The notes under the pieces: generated by a model
What the model was told of the DNA's origin: nothing
Seen by the model: the letters and a program-made list of their open reading frames with translations, nothing else
The model's database searches: none
Shown: positions 36,145-47,034 of the stretch, piece after piece
Position numbering within the stretch: position 1 is the first letter of the stretch
Layout of the letters: each line of letters starts with the position of its first letter
DNA from: Tritrichomonas foetus
Taxonomy: Eukaryota; Parabasalia; Tritrichomonadida; Tritrichomonadidae
Direction of reading: 5' to 3'
Length of the DNA stretch: 64,000 nucleotides
NCBI GenBank assembly: GCA_001839685.1
Contig: MLAK01000815.1
Span: 62,001-126,000, forward strand
Program-made: the position numbers and the translations under genes

Positions 36145-39100
36145 ATGTTCGACAGTATATCTGAGTCTGAGCCGCATGGCCGCTCACATGACCAAGATTC
36201 TGAAACAGAAGCCCACTTGTTGGCAATCTCAAAGGGAGTCCAACTTGAAGAACAAAACAAAAAATTATTGAAAGAGAATTCCGACTTAAAAGCCCAATTT
36301 GAGCAATCGTATAAATTAAACAAGCAAAGTAGTGACCTCTACCACACAAACAGAAAATTAGCGAAGCAAATCCGTGAATTAACATCCGAAAAAGAAAATT
36401 TGGCAAAAAGGCTCGAAATTACTCAGAAATTAAAAGACGAGCTAACCAAAAAACTTGATGAAGAAAAAAAGAATTCTGTGACAATCCATAACCAAGATAT
36501 TGCCCAAACCGAAAAAGAAGTCAAAAAAGCTCGTTCACAAGCTAAAGCTCAAGTCGAAGATGTTTTGAAACAGCTTGATGCCTCTCAGGCCGAAAAAGAC
36601 CAACTTGATGTCGAATTGAAACTTATGAATAGCAAAGTGGAAAGATTACTCGACAACGCTTCACATTATCACGATCAAGAATTCAAGACTATCGATAGCT
36701 TCATTTCGTTTATGTCGACAGGCAGTTCCTCACCCGATAATTTCGCTCGCACAAAATCTCAGGCCACTTTTGGCCTCAGCCCTCAGCGCTCGCCGATGAG
36801 ACGTCAGGGATCAAATCTCAATTTAACCTCCCCAATCGTTCCGACAGCTTCTCCAGTCCCAACAAACGACCAAGCGCAAGCGATCGCCAATCTCGAGAAA
36901 AAACTTAAAAGAGAACACTCAAACAATAAGAAATTAACAGCCAAGAAAGAACAGCTCGAAGTTGACCTCGACAAACTTAACCGCGAAATTAACGAAATGA
37001 AATTAGTTAAATTACGCGAAATCAATAACTTAAATCACAAAGCCAAGCAAGTTGCAGACGATCAAGCTCTTGCTGATGCCGAAACTAAACATACAATCAA
37101 CAACCTCCAAAATAAGGTCGAGCAATTAAAACTCAAGATCGAAGAACTAAAACGTTCAAATCATGCCGCCAACGCTCAAATATCCGCTAACGAAGCATCA
37201 ATGACGGAATTGCAAATTCAACAATTGCCTATTCAGCAAAATGTTGGAGCATCCCTCTTGACACGATCCCAAAATAATTCACCACTTAGAATGACCAGAA
37301 CCGCATCGCAAGCTAGTTTTGCTCACAGACGTTCAAATAACTCTGATGATGTCCCAGATAGCAATTTGGTGAATGACCATTTAACATCACAAAATATTGA
37401 CCTTAACCAACAAACTAAAAACCTTCGCTCAAAGATCGATGATCTTTCTCGAAAACTTAAGAAATCTGAGACAAGAATTATTGAACTTGAAAGTGCTTAC
37501 AGTAAAGAAAAGAATGATCATGATGCCCTTAGTCTTATCCATAACGACTTGCTTTCAGAGTTAGAAACACTTCGCAGTGCACTTCATACAAAAGAGTCAG
37601 CGAAAGACAAAAACGATAAGAAATTAATGAGAAGAGAGTACAGCAATATGAAAGCAGCACTTGAAAACATGAAGAGTCAAAACGAAACCAAGACTCAGCA
37701 AATAGCTGAAGTGTCAGGCAAATATCAAGAAAGCCTTCACACAATAGAACAACTCAATATCACAATTCAAGATCTCAAAGAAGAAATCGGACAAGTTCGC
37801 TCTGAAAATAAGGCAGTTAATGAGCAACTCACAACAACACAAGCTGAACTTGAAAACAAGCCAGGAGTAAGCGAAGATCAAGTTATTCCAATTTCAGCGT
37901 GGCAAAGCAACGAATTTGAAGCTGAACTTAATACACAAATCAATAGCCTTGGATTAAACAATTCTCTTCAACCTGCTTCAAAGATAAAGAACATTTATAA
38001 AGCTATTGCTAAGTACTTTAAGAAGCAACTCGCAAGCCGTGAAAAAGCAACCGAGCAAATAAACACTGAATATCAAAAATATATGAACACTGTTAACAAA
38101 TTCTTAGTTCAATTATCAATCACCACAGAAGTTGAACCAGTTAATAGCAACGAATTTTTCGGAAAGCATGTTGATCAACGCGTAATTTCCGCAATTTCTG
38201 ATGTTAGATCTTGCCATGACGACTTGAAGAGAAAGAATGAACAATTAAACCAAGGAATCGCCAGAATCATGGACACATGTGGTAATTTGAATATGTCATT
38301 AGGTGGCAGTCTTGATTTTTCACTTACAATGAGTGATGATATTTTCTCAGAAATCGAAAATCAAATTGCTGATCTTAAATCACAAGTTTCTGACCTCACC
38401 AGCCAAATTGGTAAAAAGAATAAGAAGATAAAGGAACTTACTAGTTCCCTTAAATCAACTAAGAGGAAAGGTGATTCAACATCTGAAGATCAAAAGATGC
38501 AAATCAAGAGACTCAATGAAGAGAAAGAGGACTTCCAGAACCAAAATGAAGAACTTCAAAAAAATATTCAAAAACTTCGATGGGAGCTTCAAAAAGTTAA
38601 AAATGAATATCTTGACTATCAAACTGCTCAAGAAGAAGCCATGGAAGAATTGAAAGAGAAATTCGAACAACAAATTATGACAATTTCTCTTGACAAAGCT
38701 AAAATTGAAGCACAATTGAAGGAACAAATTAGAATTGTCGCTGAACAAGTAAATGATACAACTGACGCAATTGCAGATAACCAAGACCAAATAACCAGAT
38801 TGAAGCAAATCGTTGAAGAACAGAAAGTTCTCATTGTTGATAAAGAGCATGAAATTGAACGACTCAAAGAGAAGAATGAAGAAGCTATTCATGATCTTGA
38901 AGCCAAATTCCAACGCGAAAAGAAGCAAATTATCGAAAGTTATGAAAACGCAGTAAACGAGCTTCGTGAACAACTTGAATCTTCAAAGAGAGACTTCCAG
39001 AAGATAACTAAAGAAAATGAAGCCACACAGAAACAATTGTCGCAAGCTAAAGAAAATATCCTTCAATTAAAGAAAGAGAAAATTACAACAGAACATGATT

Positions 39101-39450
39101 TCAAGAGCAAGATCGAACAATATGAAAGACAAAAGAAACTCACAGAATCAGCTTCAAAGGCAAAAATTATCGATGCACAAAAGACATACACGTCTCAACT
39201 TGATACAGAAAAGAAAGAATTCGAAGAAGAAAAGAACAGAATTTATACAACAATTGCAGAAACTTTCAAACCATTTTTCGATCCGGGTGACAAATTAAAT
39301 GAAAAATCACTCAAGGCGGCAATGTTCCGGGCACGTGATGAAATCCAAAGGCTGACAGAAACTGATACTGCTGTCAGAAGAATTGTAAACGCTAATACAG
39401 ACCAGAAGACAGATGATGCTGTTGCACAAGTTGTTATAAGAAATTCTTAA
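36145..39450 (+). CDS. giant coiled-coil protein, trichomonad family (1101 aa)
   Basis: Mostly coiled coil, with a Ser/Pro-rich insert near 195-240 (FGLSPQRSPMRRQGSNLNL), a second low-complexity insert near 375-410, a central conserved block near 595-700 (IPISAWQSNEFEAELNTQIN ... IKNIYKAIAKYFKKQLASRE, then FLVQLSI) and a C-terminal block near 1030-1095. The central PISAW block is the clearest family marker and is shared with the 999-aa protein at 18625. Codon use is better optimised (more C-ending codons) than in the other two paralogues, suggesting higher expression. The short motifs SPQRSPMRR and RTKS could be kinase targets. Subcellular role unknown. Confidence 0.87.
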   Translation: MFDSISESEPHGRSHDQDSETEAHLLAISKGVQLEEQNKKLLKENSDLKAQFEQSYKLNKQSSDLYHTNRKLAKQIRELTSEKENLAKRLEITQKLKDELTKKLDEEKKNSVTIHNQDIAQTEKEVKKARSQAKAQVEDVLKQLDASQAEKDQLDVELKLMNSKVERLLDNASHYHDQEFKTIDSFISFMSTGSSSPDNFARTKSQATFGLSPQRSPMRRQGSNLNLTSPIVPTASPVPTNDQAQAIANLEKKLKREHSNNKKLTAKKEQLEVDLDKLNREINEMKLVKLREINNLNHKAKQVADDQALADAETKHTINNLQNKVEQLKLKIEELKRSNHAANAQISANEASMTELQIQQLPIQQNVGASLLTRSQNNSPLRMTRTASQASFAHRRSNNSDDVPDSNLVNDHLTSQNIDLNQQTKNLRSKIDDLSRKLKKSETRIIELESAYSKEKNDHDALSLIHNDLLSELETLRSALHTKESAKDKNDKKLMRREYSNMKAALENMKSQNETKTQQIAEVSGKYQESLHTIEQLNITIQDLKEEIGQVRSENKAVNEQLTTTQAELENKPGVSEDQVIPISAWQSNEFEAELNTQINSLGLNNSLQPASKIKNIYKAIAKYFKKQLASREKATEQINTEYQKYMNTVNKFLVQLSITTEVEPVNSNEFFGKHVDQRVISAISDVRSCHDDLKRKNEQLNQGIARIMDTCGNLNMSLGGSLDFSLTMSDDIFSEIENQIADLKSQVSDLTSQIGKKNKKIKELTSSLKSTKRKGDSTSEDQKMQIKRLNEEKEDFQNQNEELQKNIQKLRWELQKVKNEYLDYQTAQEEAMEELKEKFEQQIMTISLDKAKIEAQLKEQIRIVAEQVNDTTDAIADNQDQITRLKQIVEEQKVLIVDKEHEIERLKEKNEEAIHDLEAKFQREKKQIIESYENAVNELREQLESSKRDFQKITKENEATQKQLSQAKENILQLKKEKITTEHDFKSKIEQYERQKKLTESASKAKIIDAQKTYTSQLDTEKKEFEEEKNRIYTTIAETFKPFFDPGDKLNEKSLKAAMFRARDEIQRLTETDTAVRRIVNANTDQKTDDAVAQVVIRNS

Positions 39451-40219
39451 GATCGTGCCACGTGACCCCACAGTTAATTATATAATAAAGTATAATCGAT
39501 TTTATGACATTGGCCCAACTTTTTATTTTTCATTTCTCCATTTTCTCTTTCATTTTCTTTTTCTTTGAACTATGAGTAATTTTCTTTGAACATTTCGAGC
39601 ATTAATAAAAATCATGTGGATTTGGATTAAATAATTTTACAGAAAAATGAAGACAAGATGGTGATACTATTATCCATAATTTTAGTGATACAGTTTTTGG
39701 ATGAAATTTTCGTTTGTTTGAGTTTTAATAAGGAGAATGAATTTGTATTCACATTTTTTTCGATGAAAATAATTCAATACTTAATTACACTTAATTCAAT
39801 ACTTAATTAACTGGTACGTTTTCCACCTTCACAATTATCGATCTTGTATTGTTATGTAAACTATACAAATAATCTATCTAAAAATTTTTATATTTTTACG
39901 GAAATTTAATGATCGTCAAAGAATTTATTTTCATGTTATATAGATTTATAATCAGTAATTTGATAACTAAATTGAGTATACACATTAGCAAGATAATAAA
40001 TAAAATAGTTACTGTGAAAAGCAATCTATTAAACTCGATTTAATCAATTACTTCGCTTTTCATCACTCATTTGACAAATTGCCGAAGCAAATGGATTCTG
40101 AAATTTTGTTTAGTATTTCTATTGTCTATAACAGGAAAAAATTATTATGAAAAATTTGATAAATTTTCGCTTTTTTTTTAATGAATCAAAAAGTTGATAA
40201 TAATTTTCAAAAAATTGCT
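39451..40219. other. spacer with a short direct repeat
   Basis: AT-rich; no gene supported. A direct repeat of TTCAATACTTAATTA occurs twice near 39772-39807. Confidence 0.5.
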
Positions 40220-40225
40220 TCATTA
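40220..40225 (+). promoter_or_regulatory. initiator-like motif of copine gene
   Basis: TCATTA 6-11 nt before the ATG at 40231 matches the Inr consensus and favours that start. Confidence 0.55.
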
Positions 40226-40230
40226 TTGAG

Positions 40231-41862
40231 ATGAACATTGCATACGGCGCCCGCACAAAAACCCTTTCGCAAATCAACATCAGCACGGAATCAGTTAACG
40301 CGATTGAAATTTTCGACCAAGCTGAAGCCAATCCCGTCCTCAACATTCATGTTGCATGTAAGGACGTCATCAAGCTCGACATTGGCTCACCGAGTGACCC
40401 AATGTGTGTGCTTTCAATTCCGATAAACGGATCCTACCAAGAAGTTGCCAGAACGGAAGTTATTTACGACGATCCAAATCCACAATGGGTGAAGTTTTTC
40501 CAAGCCGCCTACGTATTTGAAACACATCAGCCTCTTCGATTTGAGGTCTACGACTGCGATTCAGAAAAAGCTGCGCTAAGTTCCCACGATTATGTCGGAT
40601 ATGCCGATACTGATGTCCAAACACTTGTCTCAAATGGCGCGACCGAGCTGAAAATCGAATTGAAACATCCATCACAGAGGAACAAGCGAGGAACGCTCAT
40701 CATCGTCACCGAACAGAATACATCATGCGGCTCAATCATCACTGGGAAATTGGCTTGTTCGAAACTCAAGAAAATGAAGACATTTTCCAAAAACAATCCA
40801 TACTATATCATTGCCAAGCCGTCTGAAAGTGGACGCGACTTGCCTGTTTTTCGAAGTGAAGTCGCTTGTAAAACATTTCAGACACAATTCAAAGATTTCC
40901 AAATTCCACTTCAGGTCATTTCAAATGGTGATTTGGAGGCTCCTATATCAATTCAGATAATGGACTTCCAGAAGAGGAAGCCGGGAAAGCTCATTGGAAA
41001 AGCATCAATGTCGCTCAGCAGTTTGATGGAACAAACTGGAAGAGATATTGAAATCGTGGATGAAAAAAGAAAGAAAACAGGTTTCATCAAGTTTATCAAT
41101 TTACAGGTTGTTAGAAAGCCAACATTTTATGATTATTTAAGAAGCGGCATCCAACTGAACCTTGTTACAGCAATTGATTTTACAGCATCAAATCGTGATC
41201 CAAGAGATCCACAATCTCTGCACTATATTGCACAAGGACAAATGAACCAATATGAAACATGCATTAATAATGTTGGCTCTGTGATTTGTCCATACGATAC
41301 TGATCAACTCTTCCCAGTTTATGGTTTCGGCGGTAAAATTAATGGCCGTGTTGAGCATTGCTTCCCGCTTACTTTCAATCCAAGCAATCCAAATGTTCAA
41401 GGACTTCCAGGTATCTTACAGGCTTATCGAAACTCACTCATGTCTGTTCAATTGTCCGGTCCAACACTTTTCGCACCTATTATTCGCAACGCAACACAAG
41501 TTGCACAAATCTCATTCCAGGAGTCAAGAACTTACACCATTTTGATGATTTTAACTGATGGTATCATTAATGATATGCGTGAAACAATTGATGCAATTGT
41601 CGATGCTACTGATTCGCCATTAAGTATCATTATTGTTGGAATCGGAAATGCAGACTTCCAAGCAATGGACCAACTTGATGCTGATGATGTACCTCTACTT
41701 TCATCTCGTGGTGTTCGCATGAAGAGAGATATTGTTCAATTTGTTCCATTCACGAGATTCTTGAAAAATGGCGGATTTGGACTTGCTGAAGAAGTTCTCG
41801 CCGAAGTTCCAAAACAGGTTGATGATTATTGCTCAACACATAATTTCATTCCACAATTTTAA
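40231..41862 (+). CDS. copine (543 aa)
   Basis: Typical copine architecture and length: C2A domain (about 33-155), C2B domain (about 160-285) and a C-terminal copine/vWA domain (about 305-530) with the MIDAS-type IDFTASN motif and conserved segments such as GDPRDPQSLHY-like RDPRDPQSLHY, FPVYGFGGKI and ILTDGIINDM. Copines bind acidic phospholipids in a calcium-dependent way and recruit partners to membranes, acting in membrane traffic and signalling. Calcium-binding Asp residues are visible in C2A (SPSDPMC, DCDSEK). Codon use is optimised. The stop is TAAA, overlapping the poly(A) signal. Confidence 0.95.
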   Translation: MNIAYGARTKTLSQINISTESVNAIEIFDQAEANPVLNIHVACKDVIKLDIGSPSDPMCVLSIPINGSYQEVARTEVIYDDPNPQWVKFFQAAYVFETHQPLRFEVYDCDSEKAALSSHDYVGYADTDVQTLVSNGATELKIELKHPSQRNKRGTLIIVTEQNTSCGSIITGKLACSKLKKMKTFSKNNPYYIIAKPSESGRDLPVFRSEVACKTFQTQFKDFQIPLQVISNGDLEAPISIQIMDFQKRKPGKLIGKASMSLSSLMEQTGRDIEIVDEKRKKTGFIKFINLQVVRKPTFYDYLRSGIQLNLVTAIDFTASNRDPRDPQSLHYIAQGQMNQYETCINNVGSVICPYDTDQLFPVYGFGGKINGRVEHCFPLTFNPSNPNVQGLPGILQAYRNSLMSVQLSGPTLFAPIIRNATQVAQISFQESRTYTILMILTDGIINDMRETIDAIVDATDSPLSIIIVGIGNADFQAMDQLDADDVPLLSSRGVRMKRDIVQFVPFTRFLKNGGFGLAEEVLAEVPKQVDDYCSTHNFIPQF

Positions 41863-42064
41863 ATGTAATAAACTCTATTTCATTACTTATTTCATTACTC
41901 TTAATGTTTTGTTCAACATAACATGCTGACAATAAATTGAATTTATAGTCATGATATCATATGCTTTAGATAAATATGAATTAGGTTGATTTTGTAGTAA
42001 TTTTTGTAAAATGATAATTATTTCTTTGTGGAATTAATGAAAATGAATCATTAAGACAAGAATT

Positions 42065-45034
42065 TTATTCAACAACATTAACTATAATAGGTTTTTCTCC
42101 GCTTACTCCTTGTGAAGAAACGAACTTAATAATCATTTTGAATTTCTCGCATGTGCTAAAAGATAAAATGAAATCAAAATTGGTTTTTCCATCATCATCA
42201 TGTTGTGCCAAATTTTTCTGCCATAAAATTCCTGATTTAGCAGGATTTCCTGACATCAAAATTAAAGAACAATCAGTGATTTGATCTTCACCGAAATCAA
42301 CATCTAATCTATGAACTTTGTATCTCATTACGTTTTCGACTTCTTCATTACTGCTTTCGAGAACCCATTTTATATTAGGTCGAATTTGGCGTCTTTCAAT
42401 TCCAGAAAATAGTTTCTTATCAATTGATGTAGCTTTAGATGATAAAATTCCATGTCTAGCTGATGAAACTCTCCATGTAAAATGCCATTTTGCTTCAAGT
42501 CTTTGCATAATGCCAACTTCTTTTGCAACTATGACTCTTTCAGGCTGTGATAAAGATCTTCCAAGTGATTCTTCCTTAATTTTTGTAAGTGCAATCACTC
42601 TTGAACGTTGTGCATCACTACCATCTGATTTTAATTCAGATGTTTTATATGCAGCGATTGTTAACACAGATTCATGTGCACCAATTATGCCACTTATCGA
42701 TTTATTTGATATAACTGCGTCATATTGAAATGCACAATCTGTATTATTTAATACTTCATATCCAACATTAATAAAATCAGAAAGACTAGCAAATTCTTCA
42801 TCGGTTGATGTTTGTGGTGGTCTTTCCATTAAGAAAACACGATTGATTTTTAGTGATTCAATTGTATCATAGTACTGACGTAGCGTTTGTGAGCAATTAT
42901 ATGTTTCATATTGAGTATCATCAACTTTATCGCTTGGATCAGACGCATTTGATGACTCTGTTGTAGTTTCTGGTAATACATTTGAGCGAACAGTCAAAGA
43001 AATGTATTCTTCATCTTTTGAAGCAGTTAAACAACAATGAATTGCAGTTTTCTGCCCAGGAAGAAGAGGTAATTTTGGTTTACTTAAAGTTGTGACTATT
43101 TCAGGTTGTAAATATTCAATATCAAGACTATTTATTATTTCTGTACCTGAGTTGGTAACCCATAAAGTGAACGGTCTTTCTTCACCTTCATACAATTCCA
43201 TTCTCGAGGTGATTGGCAAATCAGTGCGAAGAGTAAAATGAGGAACATTATCAACAGCTTGAATTATAATATCAGAAACAATATCTATTTTTTGATGTGC
43301 ACCGAAAAAGTTAAATTCTAAGCCATTTATTGGAATTGTGCCTGATTTCAATGGAACAATACTACTATGCACAATAGTTGTCTTATTTGGCGCAAGGAAA
43401 TGGCTGCTTAATTTACAGTCGCAATCTTGGCAAACTGTACGAACATCATCTAATTGTAAAATTACAGATAATGGATTCTTAATGACATAATGAATTGTAA
43501 CAACAGAATTTACAGCAGCAGTTATTGATTTTTCTTCTTTATTCTTTTGTGGCAAGTAGGAATAAAGGAAAAGTCCATTATTATCATTATTTGAACCTTT
43601 AGAAATGTTTCTAGAAATAATAACTTGAGGCTTTTCAAAAATTACTTTTTCGACACAAAGTGGTAGATTTACCTCTTCACATCCTTTATTTTTTAATTCA
43701 TGCAAAAGAAGTTCTTGATGTTGAAAATCTAGAGATTGCCCAATTGAACACAAAATGCTTGAAATAAAACGAGATAGAATAGTTTTAGATACATTTTGCT
43801 TACTTTCAAGTAGTTCAATAACCATTGGAAATCCAAGGTCACGAATTTGAACTAAACTATCTTTATTTGTATTTTTAAGGATCAAATCTAATGCATAAAT
43901 TATAAACATCTTCGATGCATCTCTTTTATAGATTTTACTAAATTGGTTTGCAACAACAGCTGAGCGTCTTTGCAATCCTTGTCTTTGAATTACACTTAAA
44001 AGATCCCAAGCGCGATTGAGCACAAACTTCTTCTCTGCGCGCTTTGAAATATATAAAACAAGTGGATGAATTAAAGCCTTATAACCAGAATTGATGAGTT
44101 TTATACCAATATCAATACATTTATCGTAATATCTATGTTCATGATATTGATATGCAGAAGCAAGATAAAATTGAACGATTGGAGATGAACCAGAATCAAC
44201 AAGACTTGATGGTGTATATTTAAAAGGTGATTTATGACTTGATGGATTAGAAATTTTGTATTCATTGATAATCCCTGGTTTTAATTCTTCATAAGATGCC
44301 AGAATTTCATAAAATGACGCTAGGAAAGCTGGTAGATATTTGCCTTCTATATCATTTAAGCCTATTTTCACTTGTCGCATAAATTCTTGTTCATAGCGAG
44401 AAATAGATGCAAAGTCTGCACGCACTTTCTCTTCACGAATATTTTTTGGCTGTATATCAGATATCTTAAATCCGATATTTAATAATCTTGATGCACTTTC
44501 TGCCATGACCGAAGAAAGAAAATTAATAATATAAAAAAAGCCTTCAATTTCTGAGAACTGATTACTTACTGTGCATATGTGAAATGCTGAATCTTCTTGA
44601 TTGGAAAGAAATGATTCAGTGTTGTCATTTGGGACATCAAAAATCACGAATGCTTTTCGATCATCTTGGATTCCCGGAAAATTACTAAAAGATGTGGTTA
44701 TGGCTTCAATATTTTTATTCATTGAATAATCTATGAATGCAAGAATGGCATAGCTTTTTAAGAAAAAGTGATGCTTCTCTTCATTCAAAACTTCGGTGTA
44801 ACTGATGAGTTCTGAAAAGGAATTGCAAAATATTGGATGCGTTTTAACCATTTGTGGAGGTGAAACATTAAAACTATTCGCAGTGTTAATTATTTTCTCG
44901 TTTTTCTTGACATTTATTTCAAGTTGACCTTTGCACAAAAATTTCATAAGCGAGACACATTTCGGCGAAATGTCTGCAGCGGGGACTATAAGGAGAGGTA
45001 TAGAAAGATGAACATCTTGGAGAATTTGCGTCAT
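42065..45034 (-). CDS. Trs120/TRAPPC9-like trafficking protein (989 aa)
   Basis: Large protein with an alpha-helical middle (about 270-440; TPR-like segments such as FYLASAYQYHEHRYYDKCIDIG) followed by beta-rich Ig-like modules (about 480-720). The latter have the Trs120/TRAPPC9 pattern: an NPLSVILQLDDVR strand, Cys-containing strands, then SGTIPINGLEFNFFGAHQKI and LPGQKTAIHCCL. TRAPPII acts as exchange factor and tether at the Golgi. The assignment rests on this organisation rather than on a unique motif; another TRAPP or trafficking subunit (TRAPPC8/C10) is possible. ATG start at 45034. It is divergent from the coiled-coil gene at 45315 across 280 bp. Confidence 0.6.
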   Translation of the reverse strand: MTQILQDVHLSIPLLIVPAADISPKCVSLMKFLCKGQLEINVKKNEKIINTANSFNVSPPQMVKTHPIFCNSFSELISYTEVLNEEKHHFFLKSYAILAFIDYSMNKNIEAITTSFSNFPGIQDDRKAFVIFDVPNDNTESFLSNQEDSAFHICTVSNQFSEIEGFFYIINFLSSVMAESASRLLNIGFKISDIQPKNIREEKVRADFASISRYEQEFMRQVKIGLNDIEGKYLPAFLASFYEILASYEELKPGIINEYKISNPSSHKSPFKYTPSSLVDSGSSPIVQFYLASAYQYHEHRYYDKCIDIGIKLINSGYKALIHPLVLYISKRAEKKFVLNRAWDLLSVIQRQGLQRRSAVVANQFSKIYKRDASKMFIIYALDLILKNTNKDSLVQIRDLGFPMVIELLESKQNVSKTILSRFISSILCSIGQSLDFQHQELLLHELKNKGCEEVNLPLCVEKVIFEKPQVIISRNISKGSNNDNNGLFLYSYLPQKNKEEKSITAAVNSVVTIHYVIKNPLSVILQLDDVRTVCQDCDCKLSSHFLAPNKTTIVHSSIVPLKSGTIPINGLEFNFFGAHQKIDIVSDIIIQAVDNVPHFTLRTDLPITSRMELYEGEERPFTLWVTNSGTEIINSLDIEYLQPEIVTTLSKPKLPLLPGQKTAIHCCLTASKDEEYISLTVRSNVLPETTTESSNASDPSDKVDDTQYETYNCSQTLRQYYDTIESLKINRVFLMERPPQTSTDEEFASLSDFINVGYEVLNNTDCAFQYDAVISNKSISGIIGAHESVLTIAAYKTSELKSDGSDAQRSRVIALTKIKEESLGRSLSQPERVIVAKEVGIMQRLEAKWHFTWRVSSARHGILSSKATSIDKKLFSGIERRQIRPNIKWVLESSNEEVENVMRYKVHRLDVDFGEDQITDCSLILMSGNPAKSGILWQKNLAQHDDDGKTNFDFILSFSTCEKFKMIIKFVSSQGVSGEKPIIVNVVE

Positions 45035-45289
45035 TAAATAAATAAAATTTTATTCAAAAATTTTCCCTAAATAAACCTTTTGAATTTATATGATATGAAC
45101 AGATATACATTTAAAAAGTTCTAAAGTTTATATTCCTGGCCAGATAGAATTTGAAAAAAAATCATGAATGAGATATTGAAATATGAACGATTACAGAACG
45201 ATCATATTGGCGACGATAAATATTTGAGAGAGAATGTACGTTTATGAATCTCAACGAGATTTCTGAAAAAGTTTCAAGGTGATTTTCTA

Positions 45290-45295
45290 TCACTT
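45290..45295 (+). promoter_or_regulatory. initiator-like motif
   Basis: TCACTT 20-25 nt before the ATG at 45315. Confidence 0.5.
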
Positions 45296-45314
45296 TAAAA
45301 TCTCAAAGATTTAA

Positions 45315-46799
45315 ATGACGAAAGCTGATCAGCCAGCACGAAAATCATTATTTTCTTTACAAGTCGATGACATTATCATTCAAAGAATTTTTCGAACCCT
45401 TGAAGAAGAAATCAAAAGATTATCAAAAGAAGTGAGTGAAATGAAAGAAGAACTTGCGATATGTGCACGAATAGATGAAGTCAAATCACTTCAAAAATAT
45501 GTGACTGACTTCGAAAGTCTAACTAACCACAACATTCAAGAAATCAAAGAAAATCATCTTCTTTTCAAAGAAGATATTTCTGAAAGAGTTGATACACTCA
45601 GAATTTATGTTAAAGATCAAGTTTCAGAATGCACATTTTCTGTAAATAATGTTGCTCGTGCACAGAATGCATTAATTGAAGAAAAAATATTTCAGTTATC
45701 AAGACCAACAGTTGAATTTGAAAAACTTCAGCGTGAGGTCATGAAAATTAAGCAAAAAAATAAAGATATCATTTCATCAACCACAAAAATAACAAACTTT
45801 TTTGCATCTTTTGTTGGCGATGATGATGGGGCACCTATTACACTTGATCAATTTGTTGATCGAGCGCTTCAAGAAGTTAGAGACCAAGTTGACAATTTAG
45901 AAACAACACAACTCAAAAACGAAGAAAGATTCTCTAAAGCTGATTTTTATTTCAAGCGTTTATTTGGATTTGATGAAAATGTTGACTTTCATTTTCCTAA
46001 TTGGGAAAAAGCAGAAAAAATAACAATTGATGGAAAGCCTAAACTACCTGTTTGCAATGATCCAGCTACACTAATTGATTATCTTGAATATTTGATGAAA
46101 TTTGCACCAGCTGTTCAAAAAGCAATAAGCGCATTTTATCATCAAATTTGTGCTTTATCTAATAGTATTTATGATCATGAAGAGAAGGAAGTTTCATTTG
46201 AGCATCTTCAAAACAAACTAGATCTAATCGATCAATTAGAATCAGATGTTACTCATCTAAAAAATAGCGCCATTAGTCAAGAACAAATTGATTATTTTAC
46301 AAGCGCATGTGAAGAATTATCTCAACAGAAGCTTGGGAATGACGAACTTAGTTTTGTCAAAAAACAACTTCTCCAAATTAAAAATGAAATTGTACCTAAA
46401 AGAGAAATCGACCAAGTTCTTTCAGAATTAAAAGAAGATGTTGATCATATGGTGGCTGATGCAATTACCGATTTGAAAGAAAATGTTGATTTTCTCTTTC
46501 AAGATCAGATTCAAAATCAGTCGCAGTATCACCATGATTCGCAATTTCAGCCAAAAGTTGATGATTCTTCACTTCCTGCAATTGCAGCAGTTACACCACG
46601 TGGAACAGCATCTCATAAAATGATGTATAAGCAAGCACCATCAACAACAAGAGTTATTGTTCCAAAGAAAGAAGAAATCGAAGAGGTTGGTCGACACAAC
46701 AGAAGAATTCAGAAAACAGCATCACGTGTAAATGTGCCACTTGAAGCAATACCACAACAAACATCCAAATCAGCACTCTCTTCTAAAAGAAAATTCTAG
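45315..46799 (+). CDS. coiled-coil protein of unknown function (494 aa)
   Basis: Coiled coil in the first ~165 residues, a more globular middle (about 165-300, including FYFKRLFGFDENVDFHFPNW), a second coiled-coil stretch (about 300-400) and a basic, disordered tail (about 410-494: TPRGTASHKMMYKQAPS, RHNRRIQKTASR). It does not share the conserved blocks of the three giant coiled-coil proteins. The basic tail and long coils fit a cytoskeletal or basal-body protein, but nothing specific identifies it. First ATG used; Inr-like motif upstream. Confidence 0.75.
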   Translation: MTKADQPARKSLFSLQVDDIIIQRIFRTLEEEIKRLSKEVSEMKEELAICARIDEVKSLQKYVTDFESLTNHNIQEIKENHLLFKEDISERVDTLRIYVKDQVSECTFSVNNVARAQNALIEEKIFQLSRPTVEFEKLQREVMKIKQKNKDIISSTTKITNFFASFVGDDDGAPITLDQFVDRALQEVRDQVDNLETTQLKNEERFSKADFYFKRLFGFDENVDFHFPNWEKAEKITIDGKPKLPVCNDPATLIDYLEYLMKFAPAVQKAISAFYHQICALSNSIYDHEEKEVSFEHLQNKLDLIDQLESDVTHLKNSAISQEQIDYFTSACEELSQQKLGNDELSFVKKQLLQIKNEIVPKREIDQVLSELKEDVDHMVADAITDLKENVDFLFQDQIQNQSQYHHDSQFQPKVDDSSLPAIAAVTPRGTASHKMMYKQAPSTTRVIVPKKEEIEEVGRHNRRIQKTASRVNVPLEAIPQQTSKSALSSKRKF

Positions 46800-46994
46800 A
46801 CTTATAAGTTCACCTCATGAAGTTATACTCAAATTTGAATTCATTGAAGTGGATAAAATGACACTGGCGGTTATTTGACTATAATTGACAATAATTTCAC
46901 GTAGTTTGTTTAAATGTTAGTATATATTTTTTTCAAGAATTTAGTCACTTCTTTTTTCACTGCAAATATGGTCATATATTGTATGTATATTTGT

Positions 46995-47000
46995 TCATAT
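46995..47000 (+). promoter_or_regulatory. initiator-like motif of FG nucleoporin gene
   Basis: TCATAT 35-40 nt before the ATG at 47035; further from the start than usual, hence the lower confidence. Confidence 0.35.
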
Positions 47001-47034
47001 CAACTTCTCAGACAAACAAATAAAAAATTGCTTC

